Source of the DNA: Phymorhynchus buccinoides
Taxonomy: Eukaryota > Mollusca > Gastropoda > Neogastropoda > Raphitomidae
Length of the DNA: 64,000 nt
NCBI GenBank assembly: GCA_017654935.2
Contig: CM065695.1
Coordinates: forward strand, 37,738,669 to 37,802,668
Direction: 5' to 3'
The translations under genes were made by a program, and so were the position numbers. Shown piece by piece: positions 32,101 to 43,120 of the stretch. Below the pieces are notes generated by a model. The model was not told the origin of the DNA. It saw only the letters and a program-made list of their open reading frames with translations, and searched no databases. Position 1 is the stretch's first letter, and every line of letters starts with the position of its first letter.

Positions 32101-34297
32101 TTATGATGTAGTGGAGAGGAGTAGCGTGTAGTGTTCTATAGTTAGTGTAATGTTAGCTCACCATCCCAGGGCCGCCAGAGAGGCCTTCGATTCTCTTTAT
32201 AGGCTGGATCTGGTGCTGTCAGGTACTTATGATGTAGTGGAGAGGAGTAGCGTTGTGTAGTTAGTGTAATGTTGGCTCACCATCCCAGGGCCGCCAGAGA
32301 GGCCTTCGATTCTCCTTATAGGCTGGACCTGGTGCTGCCAGGTACTTATGATGTAGTGGAGAGGAGTAGCGTGTAGTGTTGTATAGTTAGTGTAATGTTA
32401 GCTCACCATCCCAGGGCCGCCAGAGAGGCCTTCGATTCTCCTTATAGGCTGGACCTGGTGCTGTCAGGTACTTATGATGTAGTGGAGAGGTGTAGCGTTG
32501 TGTAGTTAGTGTAATGTTGGCTCACCATCCCAGGGCCGCCAGAGAGGCCTTCGATTCTCCTTATACGCTGGACCTGGTGCTGTCAGGTACTTATGATGTT
32601 GTGGAGGGGAGTAGCGTGTAGCGTTGTATAGTTAGTGTAATGTTGGCTCACCATCCCAGGGCCGCCAGAGAGGCCTTCGATTCTCCTTATAGGCTGGACC
32701 TGGTGCTGCCAGGTACTTATGATGTAGTGGAGAGGAGTAGCGTGTAGCGTTGTATAGTTAGTGTAATGTTGGCTCACCATCCCAGGGCCGCCAGAGAGGC
32801 CTTCGATTCTCCTTATACGCTGGACCTGGTGCTGTCAGGTACTTATGATGTTGTGGAGAGGAGTAGCGTTGTGTAGTTAGTGTAATGTTGGCTCACTAAC
32901 CCAGGGCCGCCAAAGAGGCCTTCGCTTCTTAAGTTATAGGCTGGACCTGGTGCTGTCAGGTACTTAGTTTATTGTGTGGAGTTTTGTGTAGTGCAGTGTA
33001 TTGTACTATACTGTGCTGTAGTGTATCATGGTGTTGTATAATATATTGTAGTATTAGGTACTTTATAGTCACATATGCGTCTCTGTGAAATTCGGGTTGC
33101 TCCCACCTTGAGAGCGCGTCGCAACCAGAAGCGCACCACCCATTTTTTTTATAAAACATTTTTGCATGCGATTTTTGTGTGACTGATGAGGAAGGAAAGG
33201 GGGTGGGGGTAAATTTTGACCAAATGACAACTTTTTCGTTGCCACTAGGTTTAACGTGTGCTAAGTGCATGGGCACATGAGACCTCGGTTTACCGTTTCA
33301 ATCCGAAAGACTCCACGTTCAGACCGTAAGGCCTGTTGCAAAGTAAGAGGAAAAATCCCCTGTACCTAGTGTGGTGTTGGCTCACCAGCCTAAAGAGGCA
33401 TTTACTTCTTATACTGTAGTCTGGACTTGGTGCTTAGTGTAATGTATTGGTAGTGTAAATGTGTTCTATTGTATTTTTGGCTCACCAGCTGGTGAAAGCG
33501 TCCTTTGCCTCTTGTACTAGTCTGCATCTGGTTCTCCCAGGTACTGATGCAGACACAGATGAGACTTGAAAGAATGATGAAAATCTGTTTAACGTCCTCC
33601 GGACTGGAACAGACACATATGGGACATTAGTGTATATAAGGATGGTGGGAACGATCCTGGAGGCAATGCCCGGAGACAGTGCAACACCAGTAAAGTCCTG
33701 AATTTTTAACAATACAGATTACTGGGACTTGAAAGCTTAATGGCTGTGTGTATGTACTGTGTTGTGATGTGTTATGTTTTGTTATATTTAATTGTATTAC
33801 AATATTTACCAGTTCAATTTGCATTGTAGAAGGCCTACCGTTCACCCTACATAGAGACTGAATCTGATGATCTAACTAGTCACACACTCTTACCCATCCT
33901 CCCTCACTCCACCCCCGTTAAATAAGCTGACATGTTCTCGTTAATTCTGTAAATATTGTAGCAGGCTTGTCAATATAGTCAGCAACATCTTTGTTCATAT
34001 TTTTTTTATTGGGGGGGCATCCAACGACTTATACTTTTACTCATCAATTTGAATGTACTTGAATTTTTTTCACTCGACTTGACTTGGTTTGATTCAGGGC
34101 ACACGCACGGAGGCCAGTTCTTCCCCCTGATGGTGATGGCCTACCTGGCCAACCCGTTCTTCGTTGGACTCTACCGCTACGGGGAGAGCGGCCACGTCTA
34201 CGTGTCGGAGGGCACGCAGTATTGGGGCATTCCCATGAGGCTGGGAACCACCATGGAAATAACGGATATCACGCTGAAATCCCCGTCTTTGTTATGA
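28424..34297 (+). CDS. TMPPE: Transmembrane metallophosphoesterase (TMPPE-like), complete gene span
   Basis: Five exons (28424-29129, 30309-30419, 30799-30967, 31719-31858, 34098-34297) join in phase with GT..AG borders to 1326 nt, 441 residues plus stop; human TMPPE is about 453. About five hydrophobic segments fill residues 10-180 (near 10-29, 36-58, 85-107, 113-138 and 161-180). A calcineurin-like metallophosphoesterase domain follows. Metal-site motifs are all present: D211-x-H213 (VSDIHMG), D243 (TGDLVDG), N274-H275 (GNHE), H355 (LAHQP) and H377-x-H379 (GHTHGG). It is expected to be a multi-pass membrane protein with a dinuclear-metal hydrolase domain; the physiological substrate of TMPPE is not known to me. 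Intron 4 carries an array of duplicated exon 4 ends. An AATAAA lies at about 35158. Confidence 0.93.
29468..29799 (+). mobile_element. hAT-like foldback MITE, truncated copy 4
   Basis: The right end reads GGCACATCTTTACCTTTACC, but the left GGTAAAGG end is missing. C-runs near 29607. It lies in TMPPE intron 1. Confidence 0.7.
29917..30140 (-). mobile_element. tRNA-derived SINE, minus strand
   Basis: On the minus strand a perfect pol III B box (GTTCAAATCCC) follows GCTGGGAGGTCTTAT, with a looser A box (TCGCAATAGTCG) upstream. A body with GAGTGGCTATGGGCTCAATG follows. It lies in TMPPE intron 1, antisense to the gene. Confidence 0.7.
30309..30419 (+). CDS. TMPPE: TMPPE exon 2
   Basis: Acceptor CCAATAG, donor GTAAAA, 111 nt. 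It encodes DLFVVTGDLVDGSVSALSEA and ends STYGNFYITG, the GDxxD block and the strand leading to GNHE. Confidence 0.9.
30799..30967 (+). CDS. TMPPE: TMPPE exon 3
   Basis: Acceptor TATTTCAG, donor GTAAAA, 169 nt. It begins GNHEYYTGDVDNWLEHLRSL, with the catalytic GNHE motif split across the junction, and ends DDLDALRM. Confidence 0.92.
30970..31255 (+). pseudogene. LINE 3' fragment with (GAA)n tail
   Basis: Frames give DMTVEHLLQDCRTFQNL, IWPSDTPVREKIFGSLKDLR and KAAFVRATSCLNDQ before a GAAGAAGAAG tail. This is the C-terminus of a jockey-type ORF2 (zinc-knuckle-like C..C..H..C region). It starts two or three bases after the TMPPE exon 3 donor. Confidence 0.75.
31719..31858 (+). CDS. TMPPE: TMPPE exon 4
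   Basis: Acceptor TTTTACCAG, donor GTACTT, 140 nt. It encodes YDGHGFDVDSALRSCDQDHP, then VILLAHQPRAAKEAFDSPYR. H355 in LAHQP is a metal ligand in this family. The 3' 58 bp and the donor are the source of the array at 31920-33550. Confidence 0.92.
31920..33550 (+). repeat. Array of duplicated TMPPE exon 4 ends with 5' splice sites
   Basis: Units of 119-126 bp start CCCAGGGCCGCCAGAGAGGC and contain CTGGTGCTGTCAGGTACTTA, i.e. exon 4 coding text, its donor and about 65 bp of intron. Starts are near 31920, 32039, 32165, 32285, 32410, 32529, 32655, 32780 and 32900. Two decayed copies lie at 33369-33450 and 33478-33550. The exon itself (31801) is the first member. No unit carries the acceptor or 5' part of the exon. 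Confidence 0.93.
33057..33185 (-). repeat. Dispersed repeat (TGGGAGCAACCCGAATTTCA family), minus copy
   Basis: Reverse complement of the 22030-22170 sequence, inserted between the good and decayed copies of the exon 4 array. Confidence 0.6.
33587..33720 (+). repeat. Short dispersed repeat (ACACATATGGGACATT family), copy 2
   Basis: TTAACGTCCTCCGGACTGGA, ACACATATGGGACATT, then CAACACCAGTAAAGTCC, as at 13.7 and 58.7 kb. Confidence 0.65.
34098..34297 (+). CDS. TMPPE: TMPPE exon 5 (last)
   Basis: Acceptor GATTCAG, 200 nt to TGA. It begins GHTHGGQFFPLMVMAYLANP, carrying the last two metal-binding histidines, and ends EITDITLKSPSLL. Confidence 0.93.
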
Positions 34298-35789
34298 GAG
34301 AGTGTGTGGTGGAAATCGCCTCTGCTTCTCTGCACGGATGTGCAGGTTTGTTATATGTGTGTATATGTGTGCATGCGTGTATGCGTCAAAGTTCAGTTTT
34401 TTTGATTTGTGTGTGTGTGTTAACAATCAATTTGTTACTGTGACCCTGTGATAGAAGTGATGAGCATTGAAGGAAAGTAGTTGGGTCTTATTTACAAAGA
34501 TCGTTTAAACAAAGTATTAATTTAATATACATATTTACTCCCATGACTTGTTGCTGATAACTGGCGTGAAATGGTTCAAAGCATTGCTTTCTCTTCATTT
34601 GTGGTAGTTGTCATTACTGTTGAGATTTTTCATGTTTCCTTGTTATTACTGTTGAGATTTTCCATGTTTCCTTGTTTGTTTGATCTTTACTGATAAATTC
34701 ATTTCAAGTTGGTGATTTATATCTTCTTGAAAATATAAAGTACTGTTTTGTTCGGTTGAACTAATCGTTATACTCTACTGACAATTCACCATGCAGGAAT
34801 TTAAGTGCCCGGAAAAAGCTTCTGATTGTGTTGTTTTTTTGTGTGTGTGTGTGTTGTTGTTTTTTGGTTATGTTAATGAAAAAAACCCCAACAGCATTCA
34901 TCTATAGTTTTTAATCAACTGACTAAGTAATCGATTTTGTTCATTTTGCATGTGTATGCTCAATTTTTTGGGGTGACTGTTTATTTTGGTTTGATTGGCT
35001 TGATTTTTCATGCGTTTCTTTTTAAATCAGTCAAAATATTGCGGGTTTTAACCCAATGACTCCCGACCATTCGAACCGAGAATCGATCCCAGTCCCCAGA
35101 GACAAGGGCATTAACTCCGAACGTCACACCAAATCTTTTCATTAAAAAAATCACCCAGAATAAAGTCTAACTCACATTTCATTTCTGAAAGATGCATATT
35201 GAATAGCAATGATGATATTATTATTCCAAAGCTAACACACTGTCACACAACAAACCATGAATTGGAATACAAAAAATCTGTAATGGCGCTCCGAGCATCG
35301 CGCCGAGTCAATACTGCGCACGTTACGTGGAAAGAAGGAAAAAATTTGGGGTCACTTCGAAAAATCCGTTCAAAAAGACTAGTGGGTGCTTTCCCTTGCT
35401 ATAAGAACCAAAAACGGACCACTGAGAGTCAGGAAAAGGAAGCACTAACTTAGTATATTGCATTGTGGGTAGGGAGAAAGTGAAAGTGAAACTACTAGAC
35501 CTGCTGTTCAGCGGGCGCAATCGGGCGTTACCGGAACTAGACAACGACCAGGTTTTGGAGGCTCCCGGAGCTTGGGGGTCTCAGAGGGTTAAAAGAAAGA
35601 AAGAATGGTAGATTTTTATACAGTTCAGTATTACTGATTTACAGCAACAACCAAAAATCTGAGCATTAACTTCTTTGTTGCTTTAAGTATGCTTGTTTTG
35701 AGACTTTGGTTGAACTTCAGCATTACCCAAGTTATCTTGTTTTTAGTGTTATTGTTAATGGCATTCTTGTTAGCCACTTTACAGTATTA
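34298..35789 (+). other. TMPPE 3'UTR and downstream sequence
   Basis: No exon or transposon is recognised. AATAAA at about 35158 is the first good polyadenylation signal, implying a 3'UTR of about 870 nt. GT and T tracts are frequent. Confidence 0.35.
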
Positions 35790-35974
35790 CAGTGGAGCCT
35801 CCCCATTAAGACCTTCCCTATAAAGACTCCCTCTCACATGAGACCCAAAACATTTTCACCAATCCCCCCCCCTTCATATCCAGACCACTGACTACCTCCC
35901 TATTAAGACCCCTCCCTTATAAGACCTAATTTTGGCTGATTTTTTGGAAAGGTCATATTAGGGAGGTTCCACTT
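35790..35974 (+). mobile_element. pogo/Tigger-like MITE, diverged
   Basis: CAGTGGAGCCTCCCCATTAA at the left and AGGGAGGTTCCACT at the right, more diverged than other copies. Confidence 0.7.
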
Positions 35975-37640
35975 TACCTTTAACTCTAATAGTTCACTTG
36001 GCGATTCAAAGATTGCGTTGCTTTTTGTTTGTTACTCCGTATCTGTAATACTTGTCTCAGGCTTCGAAATGTAATCGTATTAAAGATCAAATACGGGTTT
36101 TAAAAAAAATGACAGTGTAAAATAAACAAATGACTATGAAGATTTATTTGCTAAAAGAACAAAACATAACATTTTACAATGCAAAGTTTCAGGGAATATT
36201 CAGTCCCAATTTTTTGCTTCCAAGTTTGTTTTGTTTTATTATTTTCTTACTTTTGCTTTCTTCTTCTATATTAGTCAGGTTATGTTGAGTCAACAACAGG
36301 TGCGTGTTTATATATATCTTTTGTACTGTGAGTTGGTCTTTTTTATGATCATTGTATAATTTAGCACGGTAAGAGTTATACAATATTTACACATCTCCGG
36401 GGGGGGGGGGGGGTTCCTGGTTTCCGGACCCCCCCCCCCCTCAGCCCTAAGCATGTACCTTATGCAAGGGTGAAAAGTAAGAAAATAGCTCGATTTTTGC
36501 CATAATAATTGCAAACTTTTCCGAAAGGGCATTGCCCCTTAACCCGGTACCTATGCAACTCCCTGGACCCCCGGCGGAAACCCCCCTTTCGAATCACTTG
36601 GTTTGGCCCTGATCTCCGCTAATCGGTATTTGATTAGTATCAAAGGTGGGGGTGGGGTGGGGGGTGGGTATGTGTGGGTGTGGGTTGTGTTATATACTGC
36701 TATTAATTGCATGTGCATGTATTTACAAACGTAGGCATACATGCATGCACATACTTATTACCCACTTTACACACACACATCACACAAAGAGAGAGAGATA
36801 GACCACTTCTCTCGCTCTCTCACTTTTTTCTTGAAGTTGCATGCATGCAATGCAAAATGAATACAAAGAATGAGAAGGCTTTGATCATTTTTTATATATT
36901 TTGGTTTGCACAATTTTGTCTGTGTTTTTTGTTTTCTTTTAAAGTTTGTATGTTTTCTTTGACATTTTGCTGTTGCAATCTTCACTGTGCCTCAATCCTG
37001 GTTTGCTTTGAAGATAACTTGCAGACCTTAGACCATGATGACAATTACATCATTGTCCAATGCTGCAGTCCCTTCTATCCCACTTTATTCCATGTGAGTA
37101 ATACATGCACATTCCCGGTTTTACAAAGATAGTCTTTTTTACACATGTCACACGTTAAGCAGCTGTGTATTAGTTTTGTGTTTTTACACTGTTTTCAATG
37201 GTTTGATTTCTTGTTTGACAACCCTTACATTATTTGAGTAATACATAGAATCCAGTCAATATTTCATTATATTACCATATTTTATGCACTACACCTTCAT
37301 AATATAAAATGCACCGCCTACATTTTAACAAAAATCGGATTTTAAAAAAACCTGAATAGTGACTTTGTAAATTCATAGTCACATTATAAGACGTAAGGGT
37401 CATTCTTCTGTTCTTTTGTGATCCTAAGGCCGTCTACACACATAAGCGGATATTCCATGCGGAAACCTGTGCGCAATCCATAAATAAGTAAAACAAAAAA
37501 GGGAAAAGATTTGCACACGTGTCCAAATTTTCCCTATATGCGTAAACTTGTATCCTTCTTTCTTCCACTTATTTAGGGTTTTCCGTACGGAACTTACGCG
37601 TCTAATGTGAACCCGGCCTTAGTCACACCTTAATCGCCAA
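35975..37640 (+). other. Intergenic, mostly unassigned
   Basis: Facing G and C runs at 36399-36440 could form a hairpin. GT/GGGT sequence lies at 36640-36690. At 37440-37620 is a foldback with TAAATAAGTAAAACAAAAAA and TTCCGTACGGAACTTACGC, related to 47430-47630 and 63050-63240. No gene is seen. Confidence 0.4.
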
Positions 37641-37644
37641 TCTG

Positions 37645-37900
37645 GCCCTGAGGGTGAAATGTCTACTGTCTTCTTCAGTTCTTCTGTAGGGCCCCATAGC
37701 TTCTAATGGAGCTCCATCCCTTCTGGCCAGGTTTGACATCTGATGTCATGGTATGGCGTGTGGAACACTGCTGGAAGGATGTGCTCTGGGGATTGGATGC
37801 CAGTGCCACAAGGACACTCACTGGTGTGTGTCAGGTTGATCCTGTGAAGATGTGACAGGAGTCGGTGTCCTGTTCTCAGTCTCACAAGATTCCCAATCAG
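37645..37900 (-). pseudogene. LINE ORF2 C-terminal fragment
   Basis: On the minus strand RLRTGHRLLSHLHRINLTHT, ECPCGTGIQSPEHIL and QTWPEGMELH form the C-terminal region of a jockey-type LINE, with the cysteine-histidine cluster visible. Confidence 0.75.
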
Positions 37901-38131
37901 GAGAGAAAAAAAGTATCGCCTGATAGTTGATAAAATACCATTCTCAGATGATCGATCATCAAACCTACAAAATATCTATAATTGTATTTCCTTGATAGTA
38001 TCATAGAATCCACAAAGACACATCTTTCTTTACATTCCATCAACAATCATACATGGGGTTTTCAGCATATATGTGCACACGCCCTAACCATTAGGTTAAA
38101 AAAATCCAAAAACTTTCATTGTATGATTTGA

Positions 38132-38535
38132 ATTATTCTTCTGCATTCCCAGGCCATATGGCCATAATGGGTAAGGTACATGTATATGTGTCCGGTTTTC
38201 AATTTTCACTGGTCTCGCCGTTGCATAGAGCCGACACATTCCGATTTCGGAAGAGCTCAAAGGATAAAATTATTTGGAAAGATTTTTTTCGGAAAAAAGG
38301 CAGGAGAATGGGCCAATAAGTCAGAAAGATAGTAAATGACAGAAAACAAAGGGGAAAAGGCAGAGTCAAAAAGAGTGACAGATTAGAGGAGATGATTTTT
38401 GCGCGCATACACACACACATTCTCACTTTTGTGCATGCAGGTACATATGTATAAACACACTTGTATGAAAGCACAAAACTTCCAGAAGGTGAGGGAACTA
38501 TTTGTATGAAAGACACCCCGGTATCCCCACAGAGA
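38132..38535 (-). mobile_element. (GAA)n-tailed retroposon, near full-length
   Basis: The most complete single-copy member. It runs from the reversed tail side TTCTTCTGCATTCCCAGGCC to TTCCAGAAGGTGAGGGAACT and CCCGGTATCCCCACAG. It has one internal motif (GGCAGGAGAATGGGCCAATA) bounded by AAAAGGCAG repeats. A CA tract interrupts at 38405. Confidence 0.85.
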
Positions 38536-38964
38536 GATGATTTGAATAATTTTGTAAAATCCGCAAAGACTATATTCCATTATTTCATGTTGATTTTATT
38601 GTTGATTTTAACATTAAACAATTTTACTAAATTTGTTTTGTCTATTCACCACACAAAAAAAAGATATCAAGATGTTATCTTGACGTTAACTTTTTTCTGT
38701 AATAAAATCAAATTAAAATCAGCCTATATTCTGCGTGTGTGTGCGTTTGCATAATTGTTTGAATGGGTTTGGATATTGTGGGGTTTTATTGTGACTTGTT
38801 TTTTGCTTAATATGATGAATACACCTTGTCCTTGGCCAACAGTATGTTTGTGCGCACACACACACATTCTCACTTTTGTGCATGCAGGTACATAATTATG
38901 TATAAACACACTTGTATGAAACTATTTTAATTCATTCATATTTAATTTTTTGGGGGAACTGATA

Positions 38965-39125
38965 CAGTGGAACCTCCCTTATAACACCTTCAAAAATCAT
39001 CCAAAATGAGGTCTTATATGGGAGGGGTCTTATAAGGGAGGTAATTTTAATACTTGCAAAGAAGGGCAATGGCTCAGGAAAGTAGGTCTTATGTGGGAGG
39101 GAGTCTTATAAGGGAGGTTCCACTG
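38965..39125 (+). mobile_element. pogo/Tigger-like MITE
   Basis: CAGTGGAACCTCCCTTATAA and AAGGGAGGTTCCACTG, flanked by TA on both sides. Confidence 0.85.
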
Positions 39126-39259
39126 TAATCAAGAAATATGATTTCCTTGAGAAGGCAAGTGTACCATAATATAGTAATGCTGAAAAGCTGAAAGGCACAG
39201 TAGCCGATCCAAGAAATTGGGTCTCGCTAATCAGAAACAACAACGACACAACAACAGGA

Positions 39260-40306
39260 AAAAAGAGAAGGGTTGCAACCAGCAGCGAAGCAAATGTGAC
39301 GTTGCCTCTTGCAAGGATTGTTTATTTAGGCCGTCTGTAGCTTTAAAACCCCTTCACTGCCACAGGAGAAATTATCGATTTTCTTATTATACACAAAGAA
39401 AAAAGTTAAGCACCCCTTAAAGCAATTAGCTATTACAAGTCAAGTTAGGAGGGATGAGATGCAGGGTTGAAGCAGTCATCCAGGCACAGGGAGGAAACAC
39501 ACGCTACTGAACTTTGATTTGCCAAATGAGTTTTGGACACTTCTCATGACGTTTTCCCACAATAATTAACTTTTGATATAGCAATATGAAATTGTTACAT
39601 TGATAATTAAACATGGTATTTTTTTATTATTGACCATGACAACCCTTTTTGTTGCAGAATATCAGAATGCATTTGTAAAACCATACATTAAATTATGCGT
39701 TTTCTCATAGTCAGAGAGTCAAACTTTCATTTACCAATCAATGTTGTTTCATTCTTTATTGATAATTTGCAATAAATCTCGATTTCATCTCATCTACAGC
39801 AAAAAAAAAGTGGTGGGGTGCTTAACTTTCTTCTTTGTGTATATAAAGTTTAAAGCAAATCTGTTAGACTCAATCTGAGAAAACGGTCTAGAGATATAAC
39901 CTTTCCTGGGTCGAGTTTCTCTAGATAACTGTTGCCGCGCAAATAACGCTTACGCCAAAAGGGGCCTAAGAAACACCCTAAACGTTTGCCAAGGTCAGAT
40001 AACTCTTTAAGCTTATTCTTCATTTTTTGAGCAGCGAAGCAATTGTGACCTTGCCTCTTGCAAGGATTGTTTATTTAGGCCATCTGTGGCTGTAGCCCCT
40101 TCACTGCCACAGGAAAACTGAGAAATGATCGATTTTCTTATTATAAAGTTAAAAACAAATCTGTTAGACTCAATCTGAGAAAATGGTCCAGAGATATAAC
40201 CTTTCCTGGCTTATCTAAACCAAAAACCATCATCCCAGGACTATGACATCAAAAGTTATGACATACACTACGAGGCTATCTCGTAGCAGGCAGGGAAGGA
40301 GTTAAC
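39260..40306 (+). mobile_element. piggyBac-like element(s), internally duplicated
   Basis: The block GCCTCTTGCAAGGATTGTTT with CCCCTTCACTGCCACAGG occurs at 39305-39370 and again at 40050-40115. Inverted AAAGTTAAGCACCCC and GGGGTGCTTAACTTTC lie at 39403 and 39815. The right end is GGCAGGGAAGGAGTTAAC at 40288-40305. The exact borders of the two insertions are unclear. Confidence 0.5.
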
Positions 40307-40584
40307 ACAAAATGAAGTGTGAGTGAGACAGTGGTCCTAGTAGTAATGCCCCTGTTTTAAGATTAACTAGAAACTACTGACACAGCGAAAACCGCAGCTT
40401 ACACATAAAATTCCATTCTAAGTCCTCTAGAAGCAAATTTTGAAGCTGGAGGTAAAAAATGGGAAGTAGTTCTGGGTTGAGTTAGCCCATTGCTTGAGTT
40501 GTATAATTAAAACAAAAGGATAATTAAAAAACAAAAAAAAAACTTAATTTATAGGAATAATAAGCTCCAAGGCTTAGAAAATTA

Positions 40585-40985
40585 GGTAAAGGTAAAGATG
40601 TGCCACCCCCCATGCATTTCTCGGTTAATTGTATTTTTCCGTTTTTGCCTTTCTTACCATACATAAAGCTGTATTTTAGGAACATTTTTAGCTAATTACC
40701 TTTTTGGAATACTAACCCTAACCCTAACCCTAAACCTAACCCCCACTATGTACTGCAGTACACCGCGATTTGTGACAGTTGTGGTTCGTTGCGTTTTTCC
40801 GTCTTATACGGTGGGGGGTAGGGTTAGGGTTAGGGTTAGGGTTAGGGTTAGGGTTAGTATTCCAAAAAGGTTATTAGCTAAAAATGTTCCTAAAATACAG
40901 CTTTATGTATGGTAAGAAAGGCAATAACGGAAAAATACAATTAACCGAGATAGGTAGGGGGGGGTGGCACATCTTGACCTTTACC
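40585..40985 (+). mobile_element. hAT-like foldback MITE, copy 3, with (TTAGGG)n
   Basis: GGTAAAGGTAAAGATGTGCC to CACATCTTGACCTTTACC, 401 bp. GAAAATTA is duplicated perfectly at 40577-40584 and 40986-40993. One arm has three CCCTAA units (40712-40740) and the other about seven TTAGGG units (40817-40858). Confidence 0.9.
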
Positions 40986-40993
40986 GAAAATTA

Positions 40994-41830
40994 CTTATAG
41001 AATAACATCCTAATAATCCACAACATTTCATGAAAATATGTGAATAACTTTTACAATGAATCTTCTACAATGTCCCCAAAAAGCAGGCAGCATTTGAGAT
41101 AAAAAGACTGATTTTTCACTGCAAAATGGGTCTATCTTGTACTTCACACACACCCCTCTCAAATGTTTGCATTGAAAATTTTCACTGAGAAACAACATTC
41201 TACCATTCTCGGTAAACTAAAGGGATAGGGTTAGGATCAACCCAGGATCTCTCTCTCACTGTCTCCTTCACTCTCCCTCTGTTTCACCCTGTTTCTCTTT
41301 CTTCACCTGCTTTTATCTCCCAGTATGTCAACATCTGTGCCCTTGTTTTCATGAGCATTATGTTATGATTGTTTGGACAGTGGTTTTTTAATGTTTCGAT
41401 TAATGTCTTTATGGAACTTCTGTGGTTTTTAATTCTTATACATGCATCTTGGTTTTCAGTTCTTTTTTTTAATGTCAGTTGATTTTAACTCTCTCAATGT
41501 GTGTGTGTGTGCATGCGTACGTGTGTGTGTGCATGCTCGTGTATGTTGTAAAGCAGATGTTTTGAAGTGGGTGTGTTTGTTCATCTTGTATGCTGTTAAT
41601 GTCTGTGTTACTTCAAAGCCGAATTCTTATTTGAAGCTAATCAATTGATTGATTGATTGGATTATTTTAATTAGACTGAAAGAAACAGACTTTGAGACTG
41701 AGGGGAGGGTATGTAAAGTATATCTTTGCCCAGTGGTAACTGTGTCAGTTTTTTCAAGTCAAGAAATATGCAGAATTCATATTTCAACCTTCTGCATGAT
41801 TTTCTACTTTCATAAATGTAAATTTGTATA
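40994..41830 (+). other. Intergenic, unassigned
   Basis: Nothing recognised beyond a CT-rich stretch (41245-41310) and short GT tracts near 41500-41530. Confidence 0.4.
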
Positions 41831-41975
41831 TAGTAGAACCTCCCTTTTAAGACCTTGAAAAAACATCCAAAAGAAGGTCTTAAGTGGGAGACAATTTTAA
41901 TACTTACGAGGAAATGCAATGTATCGGAGAAGTAGGTCTTAAGTGGGAGGGAGTCTTATAAGGGAGGTTCCAGTG
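41831..41975 (+). mobile_element. pogo/Tigger-like MITE, diverged
   Basis: TAGTAGAACCTCCCTTTTAA at the left and AAGGGAGGTTCCAGTG at the right. Confidence 0.7.
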
Positions 41976-42224
41976 TATGGACAAACTTGGGATCCACCAA
42001 TCATTGAATGTTATTGCCTCCTTATCAGTATAATATCTTTGTTATACTATTACCTTCTGTAAACATGTCACTAAAAAACCAAAAAAACTCTAAATAATTG
42101 TCATTTCATTTTTGTTGTGTTTTTTAATGCACATTACTTTACCTTTTTTACATACATACAAATAATGCAAATATTGTCAAGTTCATGAATACAAAATGTA
42201 CATCTCTACAAAAAAAGGATTTTT

Positions 42225-42440
42225 GAACAGGCTCCACTGAACTCCACCGAAGTGACTCAGCAGCAGTGCAGTGTCTCCTCGGTTGGTTGCCTCCTGACGG
42301 CCTAACATAGATTCACTCCCCTTGGACTGCTGGTTTCGGATTCTGCGACCTGAACAAGCCGGGGTGTGTTGCGTGTTGGGATTCGGAATGAGCGGCGTGG
42401 GAGCAACGCCACTATACGGCCCAGAAGATGGGACAGCAAA
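42225..42440 (+). mobile_element. SINE-like element, copy 1
   Basis: AGGCTCCACTGAACTCCACC, GTGACTCAGCAGCAGTGCAG and an A-rich GAAAGAAAAAAAAA tail. The 5' part recurs at 51645-51870. Confidence 0.6.
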
Positions 42441-43120
42441 AAAAGAAAGAAAAAAAAAAGGATTTTTTTTTTACAATCTCATGATTCTAGTAACAACTAC
42501 TGGTAATATTGTACATTGCCATGTGAGAGCAACCATGACATTTAGAAAGAAGATTGAAGTCAAACAGTAAACAATTATTAACAAATCATACTATAGATAT
42601 GTAAACATATGAAAATACGTACAGTGTCAACTTATTCTTCTTATTCAATTAACAAAGGAATGCTACGTAATTTACAGAAAGCAATATGAGCAGAATTATG
42701 ATTTTTTTTCTGAACTTTTTTTCTTCTTCATTTTACATGTTATAGCATATTGAGCATTTCAAAATGTTCAACATTCCTTTTTTAATCAAACTTATAAAGC
42801 AATTATGAACAGCAGCACAATATGTGGTGTATATCAATTGTACAAGTTTGTGTGCAAAGTCAATACAAGCACACACATACACCCAAGCAACATGACAAAC
42901 AACCAACAAAATTGATATTATATCAAAATAACATATTGCTTATTGCACTTGATTATCTTGGCACCAGGGAACAGTCAAAGAGGCGATACATAGGGCAAAA
43001 GGAGGGGCGGGGAGAAATGGGGTGTGTGGGTGTGTGTGGCATGAATAATAGGGAATGGATGGGGGGAAATGTGGACAGTGAGGTGGGAAACAATAATATC
43101 ATGCCTCATAGCCCATTTAG
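42441..43120 (+). other. Intergenic, unassigned
   Basis: AT-rich sequence and a G-rich stretch at 43005-43075. No gene or element recognised. Confidence 0.4.

Noticed and set aside
31801..33000. CRISPR-like regular repeats
   Set aside because: Units are contiguous tandem copies with no unique spacers, derived from an exon border in animal DNA. The 57, 75 and 76 bp arrays fail for the same reason.
40817..40858. True telomere or chromosome end
   Set aside because: Only about seven TTAGGG units lie inside a transposon with intact target duplications, and single-copy sequence continues on both sides.
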